Assembly: GCF_001277345.1 (NCBI RefSeq)
Contig: NZ_LIUT01000001.1
Location: 2,813,699-2,877,698, forward strand
From: Paenibacillus solani
Lineage (GTDB): Bacteria; Bacillota; Bacilli; Paenibacillales; Paenibacillaceae
Direction: 5' to 3'
DNA: 64,000 bases
A program made the position numbers and the translations under genes. This document shows, piece after piece, positions 35,065 through 44,171 of the stretch; the first letter of the stretch is position 1; each line of letters starts with the position of its first letter. The notes beneath the pieces are model-generated. The model did no database searches, was not told the origin of the DNA, and saw only the letters and a program-made list of their open reading frames with translations.

Positions 35065-36624
35065 TTATACCGCATCCGAGGCAGTAACCGCGTCCTGGAT
35101 CATATTCCCTTTGATATACCAGGTCTTCGTATCCGTAATCCGCACATTCACAAAGCTGCCTACGAGGTCCGTCGAGCCTTCAAAATGCACCAGCTTATTC
35201 GTGCGCGTACGCCCTGACAGCATTGCGTCATTATTCTTGCTGACTCCTTCTACAAGGACTTCCACCGTTGATCCCAGCAATCTGTCGTTACTCTTGCGGC
35301 TGTATTCATTAATAGCTGCATTCAAGCGCTGAAGGCGTTCACTCTTGACCTCCATCGGTACATTATCCTCCATCACTGCAGCCGGCGTTCCTTCACGCGG
35401 AGAGTAAATGAATGTATAGGCTGAGTCATAGCCTACTTCCCGAACCAGGGATAGCGTCTCCTCAAACTGTTCATCGGTTTCCCCCGGGAATCCAACAATG
35501 ATGTCCGTGGTAAATGCGACATTCGGGATCGCCTTCTTAATCTTATGAGCCAGTTCCAAATACGACTCGCGCGTATATTTGCGGCTCATTTTCTTAAGCA
35601 CCTGCGAGCTTCCCGACTGCACCGGCAGATGAATATGCTCAACAAGGTTCCCGCCCTTCGCCAGCACTTCGATCAGATGATCATCAAAATCCCTTGGATG
35701 GGATGTCGTGAACCGAACCCGCGGAATATCAATCTTGTGAATATCATCCATCAAATCGCCGAAACGATATTGTATATCCTCAAAATCTTTGCCGTAGGCA
35801 TTCACGTTTTGTCCGAGCAGCGTTATTTCCTTATATCCCTGACGGGCTAATTCACGAACCTCAGCAATGACGTCCTCGGGACGCCGGCTGCGTTCCTTCC
35901 CGCGGGTATAAGGAACAATACAATATGTACAGAATTTGTCACAGCCGTACATGATGTTCACCCAGCCGCGAAGGCCTTCCCGTTTTTTCGGAAGATTCTC
36001 AACAATGTCGCCCTCTTTGGACCACACTTCAACCACCATTTCCTTGCTAAAAAGCGCTTCCTGAATAAGATGAGGCAGACGATGCACATTATGCGTGCCA
36101 AAGATCAAATCTACGAAGCCATGCTTCTGAAGAATTCGATTAACGACTGACTCTTCCTGGGACATACAGCCGCAAACGCCAAGCAGCATATCCGGCTTCT
36201 CGGTCTTCAAGTGCTTCAGATGGCCAAGCTCGCCAAACACTTTATCCTCCGCATTCTCACGAATCGCACAAGTATTGAGCAAAATAATATCCGCCTGCTT
36301 GCGATCCTCCGTTGCGCGGTAGCCCATCTGCTCCAGCAATCCCTTAATGGTCTCAGAATCATGCTCATTCATCTGACAACCGTACGTATATACAATATAA
36401 TGCTTGCCAGCCCCGATGCTACGGAACTCTTCGGTCAGTTCGGTATCGTACAGTACTTCAACACTCTGCTTGCCGCGTTGTTTTTCCTGTCTATGATTAG
36501 GCTCCGAAAGAATATTGATCTCCCGGCCATTAATTCGTATTCTCTTCCCGTGTTCATCTTCTGAGAGAACTTTGGCTCCTGAAAAATCAAAATACTTGGA
36601 GTAGTCCTTATTTTCTTTTGACAT
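35065..36624 (-). CDS. miaB: tRNA-2-methylthio-N6-dimethylallyladenosine synthase
   Basis: 519 residues. This radical-SAM methylthiotransferase adds the 2-methylthio group to i6A37 of tRNAs. The N-terminal MTTase domain has [11 protein letters not shown] near 78-88. The radical-SAM cluster motif CDKFCTYC lies near 228-235, NVNAYGKDF follows, and the C-terminal TRAM domain ([12 protein letters not shown] onward) binds RNA. An N-terminal extension of about 60 residues is typical of Bacillota MiaB. Start 36624 is ATG. It precedes ricA as in B. subtilis. Confidence 0.97.
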   Translation of the reverse strand: MSKENKDYSKYFDFSGAKVLSEDEHGKRIRINGREINILSEPNHRQEKQRGKQSVEVLYDTELTEEFRSIGAGKHYIVYTYGCQMNEHDSETIKGLLEQMGYRATEDRKQADIILLNTCAIRENAEDKVFGELGHLKHLKTEKPDMLLGVCGCMSQEESVVNRILQKHGFVDLIFGTHNVHRLPHLIQEALFSKEMVVEVWSKEGDIVENLPKKREGLRGWVNIMYGCDKFCTYCIVPYTRGKERSRRPEDVIAEVRELARQGYKEITLLGQNVNAYGKDFEDIQYRFGDLMDDIHKIDIPRVRFTTSHPRDFDDHLIEVLAKGGNLVEHIHLPVQSGSSQVLKKMSRKYTRESYLELAHKIKKAIPNVAFTTDIIVGFPGETDEQFEETLSLVREVGYDSAYTFIYSPREGTPAAVMEDNVPMEVKSERLQRLNAAINEYSRKSNDRLLGSTVEVLVEGVSKNNDAMLSGRTRTNKLVHFEGSTDLVGSFVNVRITDTKTWYIKGNMIQDAVTASDAV

Positions 36625-36804
36625 GCTGGGTCACTCCTTAAGAATCCGCTAAATCTCTGGTATACATGGCAATTCTTCTTAAATAGGCACTGCTTTTCAT
36701 TATATCATGATCTTAAAATCGAAGCTACCACTCTGAAGCTAATAAGAGTTGAAACGCTCTTCATCGTTCACTCAACCTGATATGCCCTCAAATTAAATAA
36801 AAAA

Positions 36805-36838
36805 AGAGCCTGGAATCGATACATTCGATTCAGGCTCC
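36805..36838 (-). terminator. Intrinsic terminator of pduL
   Basis: AGAGCCTGaATCG pairs with CGATtCAGGCTC; the minus strand continues TTTTTTTATTT. The rest of the 291-bp gap before miaB shows no gene. Confidence 0.85.
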
Positions 36839-36915
36839 TTCTCTTGGTGCATGATTGCATGCTATGAATGCGCAGCACCAACAGTATGTTCTTGATGATA
36901 TGCCTAAGCTATAGA

Positions 36916-37488
36916 CTAATCAATAATTTCAGCCGTATCCCCGGTTTTTGCACCAGATGCATTCGCTTCGTCGGTATCGATGTGCATGTCGAGTGCAAAA
37001 TTGTCGGATACACGGGCAACTACATTCTCCAATACAAGACCGCGTTCGCCGCCAAGACGCACTTTCAGCAGCTCCTGATCTTTGATGCCCCATTTCTCAG
37101 CATCCGATGTATGAAAATGAACATGACGAGCGGCTACAATGACACCTTGGTCAATCGTCACTTCGCCTGCTGGGCCTTTAATGGTGATTCCCGGAGTTCC
37201 CTCAATATTTCCCGATTCGCGCACAGGTGCCTTCACACCGATGGCAAATGAATCGGTACGAGAAATTTCAAGCTGGGTTGCAGAACGCGCAGGCCCCAAA
37301 ATTCTTACTTTATCAAATTGACCTTTGGTACCAATGACCGCAACCGTTTCGTTAGCCGCGTATTGTCCTGGCTGGGACAAAGGCTTAAACTCTGTAAGCT
37401 GATATCCAGGGCCGAACAAAGCCTCGATATGCTCTTGGGATAAATGAATATGGCGGGCTGATACACCCACAGGTACAGTTTTACTCAT
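36916..37488 (-). CDS. pduL: Phosphate propanoyltransferase (PduL-type phosphotransacylase)
   Basis: 190 residues. PduL interconverts acyl-CoA and acyl phosphate using a di-zinc site. The motif GVSARHIHLSQEHIEALFGPGY (starting near residue 8) and AARHVHFH near 90 carry the metal-binding histidines. In many organisms it sits in a microcompartment operon; here none of the shell or dehydratase genes is near, so it probably acts as a housekeeping phosphotransacetylase. ATG 37488 is preferred for AAGGAG upstream; the frame extends to 37533. It has its own terminator. Confidence 0.93.
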   Translation of the reverse strand: MSKTVPVGVSARHIHLSQEHIEALFGPGYQLTEFKPLSQPGQYAANETVAVIGTKGQFDKVRILGPARSATQLEISRTDSFAIGVKAPVRESGNIEGTPGITIKGPAGEVTIDQGVIVAARHVHFHTSDAEKWGIKDQELLKVRLGGERGLVLENVVARVSDNFALDMHIDTDEANASGAKTGDTAEIID

Positions 37489-37680
37489 CTGTCTCACTCC
37501 TTGTTTTTCTCTATATGCTGTACATGCCACCATCTATTATACTCTTTTACCCAAAAATAAAAAGGCACACCCAATGATTCTGGCGGCCTTCTTCCGTTTT
37601 CCTGCTAATTGCAACAGGATTGTCATACTTCTTATCAAAAACAGGCACTTGTCAGAAAACAGACAATCCACAAACTTCTC

Positions 37681-38637
37681 TTATTCTTGTGAAGTCAACG
37701 AGGGCAAATTCCGTTCCAAGAATTGCAGCGCATATTTTGACATCCAGCCTTGAACCATTGATTCAGGATAATGCTTAAGCAGCAGCTCCTGAAACTGCGG
37801 ATAGCGGCCCGGATGCTCAAGCCCGGAAACCCACTGATCAATTCCGTCAAAATCAGAGCCGAACATGATATGCTTCTCGCCGCCCAGCTCGCATATTTTC
37901 TCGATATGCGGCAGCAGGTCCTCCGGCTTCACCCTCTCGGTTCCGCTGCGAATAAACCAGGGCACAAACGTAATCCCGATCATCCCGTCTATCGCGATTA
38001 ACGCCCGTATCTGCTCATCGCTTAAGTTGCGGGGATGCTTGCATATGGAGTATGCATTGGAGTGTGAGGCTATAACAGGCCGCTTCGTAAGCTCGGTCAA
38101 CTCCCAAAAGCCGGCCTGGGACAGATGGGACACATCCAGAATGATACCGGTTGAATTACACTCTTCTACCAACCGTCGCCCTCGCTTTGTAAACCCGCCA
38201 TTTCGTTGTTCCAAAACTCCATCAGCAGCCCAATTGGCATAATTCCAGGTAATGCCCATAAAGCGTACGCCCAAATCATAGCAAAGCTTCACGTAATGCA
38301 AGCTGCCCTCCAGCCCGTCCACGCCTTCCAGCGACAAGGCGCTATATCGTCCCTGCTGTCCCTCTCTGACCTCTTGCACTTGTTCTCGCCAGAGCAGAGG
38401 CTTCAAATAACCCGGTGTCACGATACGGCTGCGATATGCGTCGATCTGTGCCAACACCCGTTCAAAGGAGGCTTTGCCATATTCCTCGCTCAAAAATATA
38501 GCGAATATTTGAAGCGCAATATCGCCTTCCTCCAAATGCTGCATCGTGACGTCCATATGCGGATCATTCACGAAGGAGGCTTTAGGCTCTTCCCACATTT
38601 TACTTAAAGCATCACAATGAAAATCTATCGTGCGCAT
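37681..38637 (-). CDS. Peptidase M19 (renal/membrane-type dipeptidase)
   Basis: About 318 residues of the amidohydrolase fold. The metal motif TIDFHCDAL is at the N-terminus, ALSLEGVDGLEG near 100 includes the bridging Glu, and ASHSNAYSICKHPRNLSD holds His ligands near 190. The C-terminal IMFGSDFDGI carries the catalytic Asp. M19 enzymes hydrolyse dipeptides, often with D-residues. AAGGGAG lies before both ATG 38649 and ATG 38637; the latter is chosen for spacing. Confidence 0.93.
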   Translation of the reverse strand: MRTIDFHCDALSKMWEEPKASFVNDPHMDVTMQHLEEGDIALQIFAIFLSEEYGKASFERVLAQIDAYRSRIVTPGYLKPLLWREQVQEVREGQQGRYSALSLEGVDGLEGSLHYVKLCYDLGVRFMGITWNYANWAADGVLEQRNGGFTKRGRRLVEECNSTGIILDVSHLSQAGFWELTELTKRPVIASHSNAYSICKHPRNLSDEQIRALIAIDGMIGITFVPWFIRSGTERVKPEDLLPHIEKICELGGEKHIMFGSDFDGIDQWVSGLEHPGRYPQFQELLLKHYPESMVQGWMSKYALQFLERNLPSLTSQE

Positions 38638-38675
38638 CGAGCTGCACATCTCCCTTCTGCATGTTCACAGCAAAA

Positions 38676-38707
38676 AACCTGTTTACACGTCAGGGAGTAA
38701 ACAGGTT
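38676..38707 (-). terminator. Intrinsic terminator of spoVS
   Basis: AACCTGTTTAC pairs exactly with GTAAACAGGTT; the minus strand continues TTTTTGC. Confidence 0.85.
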
Positions 38708-38728
38708 CATAGCTCACCATCCGAAAAC

Positions 38729-38989
38729 TCATCTAGGTTCTACGATTAACTTAATCGCCGTCCGGTCTTCGCCATCAATCACAATATCCGTAAAAGCAGG
38801 GATACATATCAAGTCTACCCCGCTCGGTGCTACAAATCCCCGGGCAATGGCTACGGCTTTGATGGCCTGGTTCAGTGCTCCTGCCCCAATGGCTTGCAGT
38901 TCCGCGCCGCCCCGCTCCCGAAGAACTCCAGCGAGCGCCCCTGCAACTGAATTAGGATTGGATTTTGCTGAAACTTTTAATACTTCCAT
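38729..38989 (-). CDS. spoVS: Stage V sporulation protein S
   Basis: An 86-residue protein in near-complete match to the SpoVS family: MEVLKVSAKSNPNSVAGALAGV at the start, AIKAVAIARGFVAPSG in the middle and AIKLIVEP at the end. It is an Alba-like small protein needed for normal spore coat and cortex formation and acts early in sporulation in B. subtilis. A sigma-H-type promoter lies upstream, and a terminator closes the gene. It keeps its Bacillus position next to ymdB and rny. Confidence 0.97.
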   Translation of the reverse strand: MEVLKVSAKSNPNSVAGALAGVLRERGGAELQAIGAGALNQAIKAVAIARGFVAPSGVDLICIPAFTDIVIDGEDRTAIKLIVEPR

Positions 38990-39046
38990 GGTAAGTACCT
39001 CCCCTGGGAATGTTGAGTGATGGTTTGCTTCCGCTTACTAGATGTT

Positions 39047-39071
39047 ATTCATGAGGGGAAAAAAGATTCCT
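39047..39071 (-). promoter_or_regulatory. Sigma-H-type promoter of spoVS
   Basis: On the minus strand AGGAATC (39065-39071) and GAAT (39047-39050) are 14 bp apart, the same spacing as the well-known spoVG sigma-H promoter. Transcription would begin about 45-50 bp before the spoVS start. Confidence 0.5.
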
Positions 39072-39118
39072 GCTATTTTCCATCTGTTCCTAATTTAATT
39101 AAACGAATTTCTTTATTT

Positions 39119-39913
39119 TTAATCCATTCGCCATTCATCTTCGTACATTCTGATCTTTTGGATCTTCCGGGCTTTCCCCGTCTCTTCATCCATATCCACA
39201 CATACAGCATGGAGCTGCCACTTTCCTTCGTCAACCTGAAAGCGGGCAGGAAGCTGCGTCTGGAACTTGTACAACACGGCCTCGCGCTGCATGCCAAGTA
39301 CACCTTCCTTGGAGCCCACCATACCGGTATCCGTAATATAGGCTGTCCCTCCCGGAAGTATGGTATCGTCATTGCTTTGCACATGAGTATGCGTTCCAAC
39401 CACCATGGAGACCCGACCTTCCAAATGCCATCCCATCGCTATTTTTTCCGAGGTTGCCTCTGCATGGAAATCAACCAGGATACACTTATTCTTCTGGCGC
39501 AGCTCTTCCACAATCTCATCAGCTGCCCGGAAAGGACAGTCGATCGCTGGCAGGAATGTTCTTCCTTGCAAATTGACAATGGCTAACTGTTTGCCATTCG
39601 CCTTTATGACTGTGTAGCCACGGCCCGGGGTACCCGGAGGGAAATTAGCCGGACGAATCATACGAGATTCATCATCTATAAATTCGAAAATGTCCTTGTT
39701 ATCCCAGGTATGGTTGCCCAAGGTGATACCATGGATGCCCCAGTTGAAGAATTCATTGGCAATGGCTGAGGTGATGCCTCGTCCTGATGCTGCGTTCTCC
39801 CCATTGGCAATAATGATGTGGGGTTGATATTTGGATTTCAGCTCTGCAAGGGAAGCTTTAAGCGCTTTGCGTCCTGTGCTGCCGACAATATCTCCGATGA
39901 ATAATACCTTCAA
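39119..39913 (-). CDS. ymdB: YmdB-family metallophosphoesterase
   Basis: 264 residues from TTG 39913, the same length as B. subtilis YmdB; ATG 39919 abuts the GGAG site and is less likely. Metal-ligand motifs are FIGDIVGSTGRKAL, NGENAASGRG and GNHTWDN in the N-terminal half, and DFHAEATSEK and GTHTHVQSND in the C-terminal half. YmdB acts on cyclic nucleotides and influences biofilm, motility and sporulation decisions. It follows rny as in Bacillus. Confidence 0.95.
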   Translation of the reverse strand: MKVLFIGDIVGSTGRKALKASLAELKSKYQPHIIIANGENAASGRGITSAIANEFFNWGIHGITLGNHTWDNKDIFEFIDDESRMIRPANFPPGTPGRGYTVIKANGKQLAIVNLQGRTFLPAIDCPFRAADEIVEELRQKNKCILVDFHAEATSEKIAMGWHLEGRVSMVVGTHTHVQSNDDTILPGGTAYITDTGMVGSKEGVLGMQREAVLYKFQTQLPARFQVDEGKWQLHAVCVDMDEETGKARKIQKIRMYEDEWRMD

Positions 39914-40004
39914 GACCATCTACTCCTTCAGGGACGCCTGTCTTCACTCCCGGCAGAAATCGTTCCCTATTATTTGATATCCAAAACACGGCTGACTCAA
40001 AGAT

Positions 40005-40033
40005 AAAAAGTGGCCGGATTTCGGCCACTTTTT
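40005..40033 (-). terminator. Intrinsic terminator of rny
   Basis: AAAAAGTGGCCG pairs exactly with CGGCCACTTTTT over a 5-nt loop. The T-run is within the stem. Confidence 0.85.
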
Positions 40034-40045
40034 AAGGTCCAAACT

Positions 40046-41590
40046 CTATTTTGCGTAATCCACCGCACGGGTTTCCCGGATGACGGTTACTTTGATATGA
40101 CCTGGATAGTCCAGTTCATTCTCAATAGTTTTGGTAATGTCGCGAGCCAAGCGGAATGCTTCAGCATCGTCGATTTTTTCAGGTTGAACCATGACGCGAA
40201 CCTCACGTCCTGCTTGAATAGCATAAGATTTCTCAACGCCTTCAAAGGATTCGGAGATTTCTTCGAGTTTCTCGAGACGACGGATGTATGTCTCAAGCGT
40301 TTCTCTGCGTGCTCCCGGTCTCGCCGCAGACAATGCGTCGGCAGCGCCAACCAGCATGGCAATAACAGAAGTTGCTTCAGTATCACCGTGATGTGAGGCA
40401 ATGCTGTTGATAACCACCGGATGTTCTTTATACTTCTTCGCCAGCTCCACGCCGATTTCAACGTGCGATCCTTCCACTTCATGATCCAGCGCTTTACCGA
40501 TGTCATGCAACAGTCCTGCCCGTTTCGCAAGCACGATGTCTTCGCCCAATTCGCCGGCCATCAAGCCAGTCAGATAGGCCACTTCCATGGAATGTTTCAA
40601 CACATTTTGTCCATAGCTTGTACGGAATTTCAGTCGACCCAAAATTTTAATCAAATCTGGATGCAAACCGTGTACGCCAACCTCGAATGTGGCTTGTTCT
40701 CCATATTCGCGAATACGTTCGTCCACTTCCCTGCGAGATTTCTCCACCATCTCTTCGATACGAGCCGGGTGAATCCGTCCATCCGCCACGAGCTTCTCCA
40801 AGGCCGTACGGGCAATCTCACGGCGAATCGGATCAAATCCGGAGAGAATTACAGCTTCAGGCGTATCATCGATAATAAGATCAATCCCTGTAAGGGTCTC
40901 AAGCGCACGAATATTCCGGCCTTCACGTCCGATAATCCGGCCTTTCATTTCTTCGTTCGGCAAGGTGACAACAGAAACCGTGGTCTCAGCTACGTGATCA
41001 GCCGCACAACGCTGAATAGCCAGCGTGATGATCTCGCGTGATTTCTTATCTGCTTCTTCCTTCGCCTGCTGCTCGATTTCTTTAATCATCTGAGCGGTTT
41101 CATGACGAACTTCCTGCTCAACATTGCTGAGAATGATGCCGCGGGCATCCTCCATCGTAAGGTTGGAGATGCGTTCCAGTTCTGTCGTTTGCTTTTTGTA
41201 AATGGTGTCAATTTGCTGCTGGGTTTCCTCTATTCGTTTCTCTTTGTTCGCCACTTGTTCTTCTTTACGTTCCAAAGATTCTATTTTTTTATCCAGCGAC
41301 TCTTCCTTTTGCAACAATCTGCGTTCCTGCCGTTGAATTTCATTCCGGCGCTCACGAGTGTCTTTTTCAGCTTCGGCTCTAATCTTATGAACTTCATCTT
41401 TAGCTTCGAGAACCGTTTCTTTCTTCAATGCTTCTGCTTCCTTCTTCGCACTCTCTACGATCTGCAAAGCGGCATGCTCGGCACTGGAAATTTTAGCTTC
41501 TGCAAGGGATTTGCGAATAAAATAACCGAACCCAAAGAATATAGCGGCTACAGCGAGAACGATTATGATCCAGATCCATGTCTCCAGCAT
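40046..41590 (-). CDS. rny: Ribonuclease Y
   Basis: 514 residues. Membrane-anchored endoribonuclease that starts bulk mRNA decay in Firmicutes. One N-terminal helix (about 4-24) is followed by a long coiled coil (about 30-190), a KH domain ([16 protein letters not shown] near 215) and an HD domain with LLHDIGKA near 355. ATG 41590 has GGAGGTG upstream; the frame extends to 41659 without a better site. The 362-bp gap upstream (41591-41952) holds its promoter and several short hairpins such as CCAAGG/CCTTGG. RicA, its processing cofactor, lies in the same block. Confidence 0.97.
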   Translation of the reverse strand: MLETWIWIIIVLAVAAIFFGFGYFIRKSLAEAKISSAEHAALQIVESAKKEAEALKKETVLEAKDEVHKIRAEAEKDTRERRNEIQRQERRLLQKEESLDKKIESLERKEEQVANKEKRIEETQQQIDTIYKKQTTELERISNLTMEDARGIILSNVEQEVRHETAQMIKEIEQQAKEEADKKSREIITLAIQRCAADHVAETTVSVVTLPNEEMKGRIIGREGRNIRALETLTGIDLIIDDTPEAVILSGFDPIRREIARTALEKLVADGRIHPARIEEMVEKSRREVDERIREYGEQATFEVGVHGLHPDLIKILGRLKFRTSYGQNVLKHSMEVAYLTGLMAGELGEDIVLAKRAGLLHDIGKALDHEVEGSHVEIGVELAKKYKEHPVVINSIASHHGDTEATSVIAMLVGAADALSAARPGARRETLETYIRRLEKLEEISESFEGVEKSYAIQAGREVRVMVQPEKIDDAEAFRLARDITKTIENELDYPGHIKVTVIRETRAVDYAK

Positions 41591-41845
41591 CTGTTTCACC
41601 TCCTCGTTGTTTCCTCCAAGGCATTCCTTGGGAAATTGTTCAATTGTCAGGTTACTCATTCATACATAAAATTTTCCGGCGGTAACTGCCGTCCATACTG
41701 CGTACGTTCCAAGAACGTTCGCAAATCCCGCCCATGACAGCGGAATACATTTCACTATGAATTGGCATTAAATGAATCTTTCACAAAGTAGTCACTTTTT
41801 TGGAAGGAAAAAGGTTTCTAATTTATGATAAAAAGATTCATATTT

Positions 41846-41875
41846 ATTTTAGTATTTATAAAAAGATATTGTCAA
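41846..41875 (-). promoter_or_regulatory. Promoter of rny
   Basis: On the minus strand TTGACA (41870-41875) and TAAAAT (41846-41851) are spaced by 18 bp. The transcript leader would be about 250 nt, long enough for regulation. Confidence 0.55.
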
Positions 41876-41952
41876 GGGAAAGCGATGGGTAAACGTCAGT
41901 TTCATCTTGCGAAACCACTTCTTTTTGTATAATCCTCACATCTGTAGCGGTT

Positions 41953-42687
41953 TTATTCAAAATCTTCCATTTCTTCATCCCACTCGGATTCACCTTGATC
42001 CTCTTTGATCAAAATGTTGAGTGTCTGTCGCACCTGCTCGCCCCCATAGCCCCTGCGCATGAGATATGCTCCCGTTTTTCGTTTGCGATCCAGTAATTCT
42101 CCGGAAGTTTGCTGCCATTTTTTTCGGCCTATCGTCAATGCACTTGCCAATTCCTCATCGCGGCTAACCCCGTCTAACGCATCCGATATGAGTTCCGAGC
42201 TTATTCCTTTTTGCCTCAGCTCCTGTTTGACCCACAGTCTCCCCTTCTTATGGCTTGTCATACGCTGCTCTGCCCACATCTTGGCATATACAGCATCATC
42301 AACGAGCTTGTCTTTCACGAGACGTTCCAATGTGTTCTCTATACTGCTAGGCCCAAAGCCTTTTTGCAGCAGACGCTGTTCGATTTCCCGAGCTGTTCTC
42401 GGCTTCCGGGCGAGATGAGTCAATGCTTCCACATAAGCCCGTTGTCGCTCATCTGCTACGACAATTTCTTGCAATTCGTCCTTTCGGAATACATTTCCCT
42501 TCAACATCCGGTACTTGAGCATAACATCTTCATGAACGGTCATAAGGTAGGGTCCAAATGCGATTTGATAACGATGCCGGGGCTTTTTCAGCATTTCAAC
42601 GGAAGTTATTACCAGATCCTCATGATCCGGAAAATGTCCGATACCCGAAGCGTCTTCCAGCTCCGACATGTCTTTATTCTCCTCCAT
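41953..42687 (-). CDS. recX: RecX-family regulator of RecA
   Basis: 244 residues, almost all helical, with three repeats of the RecX unit (RTAREIEQRLLQKGF, KLVDDAVYAKMWAEQR and RLWVKQELRQKGISSEL). RecX binds RecA filaments and limits or modulates their activity. It lies just downstream of recA (about 135 bp after the recA stop). GAAAGGAG lies before ATG 42687. A C-terminal acidic tail is present. Confidence 0.93.
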   Translation of the reverse strand: MEENKDMSELEDASGIGHFPDHEDLVITSVEMLKKPRHRYQIAFGPYLMTVHEDVMLKYRMLKGNVFRKDELQEIVVADERQRAYVEALTHLARKPRTAREIEQRLLQKGFGPSSIENTLERLVKDKLVDDAVYAKMWAEQRMTSHKKGRLWVKQELRQKGISSELISDALDGVSRDEELASALTIGRKKWQQTSGELLDRKRKTGAYLMRRGYGGEQVRQTLNILIKEDQGESEWDEEMEDFE

Positions 42688-42760
42688 AAGACGCTCCTTT
42701 CACCATCCTCGTATTTCTAAACCTTGCTCCATCCCTAGAGTCCAAAATAAATGCAAAGAA

Positions 42761-42792
42761 GACCGTCAGGCGTTACAAAACACCGGACGGTC
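42761..42792 (-). terminator. Hairpin after recA
   Basis: GACCGTC pairs with GACGGTC; on the minus strand TTCTTTG follows, so termination may be partial and allow read-through into recX. Confidence 0.55.
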
Positions 42793-42821
42793 GTATCACT
42801 GAAATTGTTAACCAGCGACGA

Positions 42822-43883
42822 TTACTCTACTTTGAATAATTCTTGCTCTTCCATTTCTTCTTGTTCCTTCTCTTTGTCGGAAGGTTCAGAAACAGCCGTC
42901 GTCAGATTACTCGCTTCACGGATTTTATTCTCGATCACACTTGCAATCTCCGGATTCTCTTTCAAGAACTGCTTCGCATTCTCACGCCCTTGACCAAGAC
43001 GATCACCCGAATAAGAATACCATGCCCCGCTCTTGTCTACGATATCCAGTTCCGTTCCGATATCGATCAGGCTTCCCTCCCTGGAGATGCCCGCACCATA
43101 CATAATATCCACCTCAGCCTGCTTGAAAGGTGGAGCTACCTTGTTCTTAACAACCTTGATCCGTGTGCGGTTACCTACCACATCATTACCCATCTTGATG
43201 CTCTCAATCCGGCGTACGTCCAAACGAACAGTGGAATAGAACTTCAAGGCACGACCGCCTGGTGTTGTCTCAGGATTACCGAACATAACGCCAACCTTCT
43301 CGCGAAGCTGGTTAATAAAGATGGCAATCGTTTTGGATTTATTGATGGCGCCCGACAACTTGCGCAGCGCTTGAGACATCAAGCGAGCTTGCAGACCCAC
43401 GTGAGAGTCACCCATATCGCCTTCAATTTCAGCTTTCGGTACAAGCGCAGCTACCGAGTCAATAACGATGATATCGACAGCTCCACTGCGTACCAGAGCC
43501 TCCGCAATTTCAAGCGCCTGCTCGCCCGTGTCCGGTTGGGAAAGCAACAGCTCATCGATGTTAACGCCCAGTTTGCTTGCATACGATGGATCCAAAGCAT
43601 GCTCCGCATCGATAAACGCAGCTTGTCCACCAGCTCTCTGCACCTCGGCGATAGCATGAAGAGCTACCGTTGTTTTACCGGAAGATTCCGGGCCATACAC
43701 TTCAATAATACGGCCTCTAGGCAAGCCCCCGGTTCCTAAAGCTATATCCAATGCCAACGATCCGCTTGGCACAATCTCTACTTGCATATGGGTCGATTCA
43801 CCCAGTTTCATGATGGAACCTTTACCGAACTGTTTCTCTATTTGACGAAGCGCCATTTCCAGCGCAGCACGACGATCTGACAA
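42822..43883 (-). CDS. recA: Recombinase A
   Basis: 353 residues. RecA forms filaments on single-stranded DNA, pairs homologous strands and triggers LexA self-cleavage. Walker A is GPESSGKTT near 65-73, Walker [12 protein letters not shown] near 140, and loop L2 has [22 protein letters not shown] near 195. Start: TTG 43883 gives the family N-terminus [25 protein letters not shown] 43892 is an alternative three codons earlier. A promoter and LexA box lie directly upstream. Confidence 0.97.
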   Translation of the reverse strand: MSDRRAALEMALRQIEKQFGKGSIMKLGESTHMQVEIVPSGSLALDIALGTGGLPRGRIIEVYGPESSGKTTVALHAIAEVQRAGGQAAFIDAEHALDPSYASKLGVNIDELLLSQPDTGEQALEIAEALVRSGAVDIIVIDSVAALVPKAEIEGDMGDSHVGLQARLMSQALRKLSGAINKSKTIAIFINQLREKVGVMFGNPETTPGGRALKFYSTVRLDVRRIESIKMGNDVVGNRTRIKVVKNKVAPPFKQAEVDIMYGAGISREGSLIDIGTELDIVDKSGAWYSYSGDRLGQGRENAKQFLKENPEIASVIENKIREASNLTTAVSEPSDKEKEQEEMEEQELFKVE

Positions 43884-43915
43884 TTGTTCCACAACCCTTC
43901 ACTGTTGATAGTTAT

Positions 43916-43944
43916 ATCATACCTTGTTTTGACACGTTTGCCAA
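43916..43944 (-). promoter_or_regulatory. recA promoter
   Basis: On the minus strand TTGGCA (43939-43944) and TATGAT (43916-43921) are separated by exactly 17 bp, and the start codon follows within about 30 bp. Confidence 0.8.
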
Positions 43945-43953
43945 GCTTTTTTT

Positions 43954-43967
43954 CGAACATACATTCG
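43954..43967 (-). promoter_or_regulatory. LexA (SOS/Cheo) box of recA
   Basis: On the minus strand CGAATGTATGTTCG matches the Gram-positive LexA box CGAAC-N4-GTTCG with one difference, at the same position as the B. subtilis recA box. It lies 9 bp upstream of the -35 element. Confidence 0.85.
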
Positions 43968-44022
43968 TTTTTTTATTCCACAGCCCTTCCTCTATATTCC
44001 CTATCATCTATGTATAAAGAAC

Positions 44023-44061
44023 AAGAACCGTGGCAGCATCATACGATAAGCCACGGTTCTT
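44023..44061 (-). terminator. Intrinsic terminator of cinA
   Basis: AAGAACCGTGG pairs exactly with CCACGGTTCTT over 17 nt; the minus strand continues GTTCTTTA. It separates cinA from recA. Confidence 0.75.
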
Positions 44062-44171
44062 CCGTACTTTTCATTATACTTGGAGCTGTCCAACATTACA
44101 AGAATCAACAGCAAGCCAAGTGTAAATTATTTACTTTTTCTAATGGACATGATCTGGTGAATTGCCGATTA

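Noticed and set aside
42843..43739. A 298-codon frame on the plus strand opposite recA
   Set aside because: It lies entirely antisense to recA, has no ribosome-binding site, and its composition follows from the recA codons.
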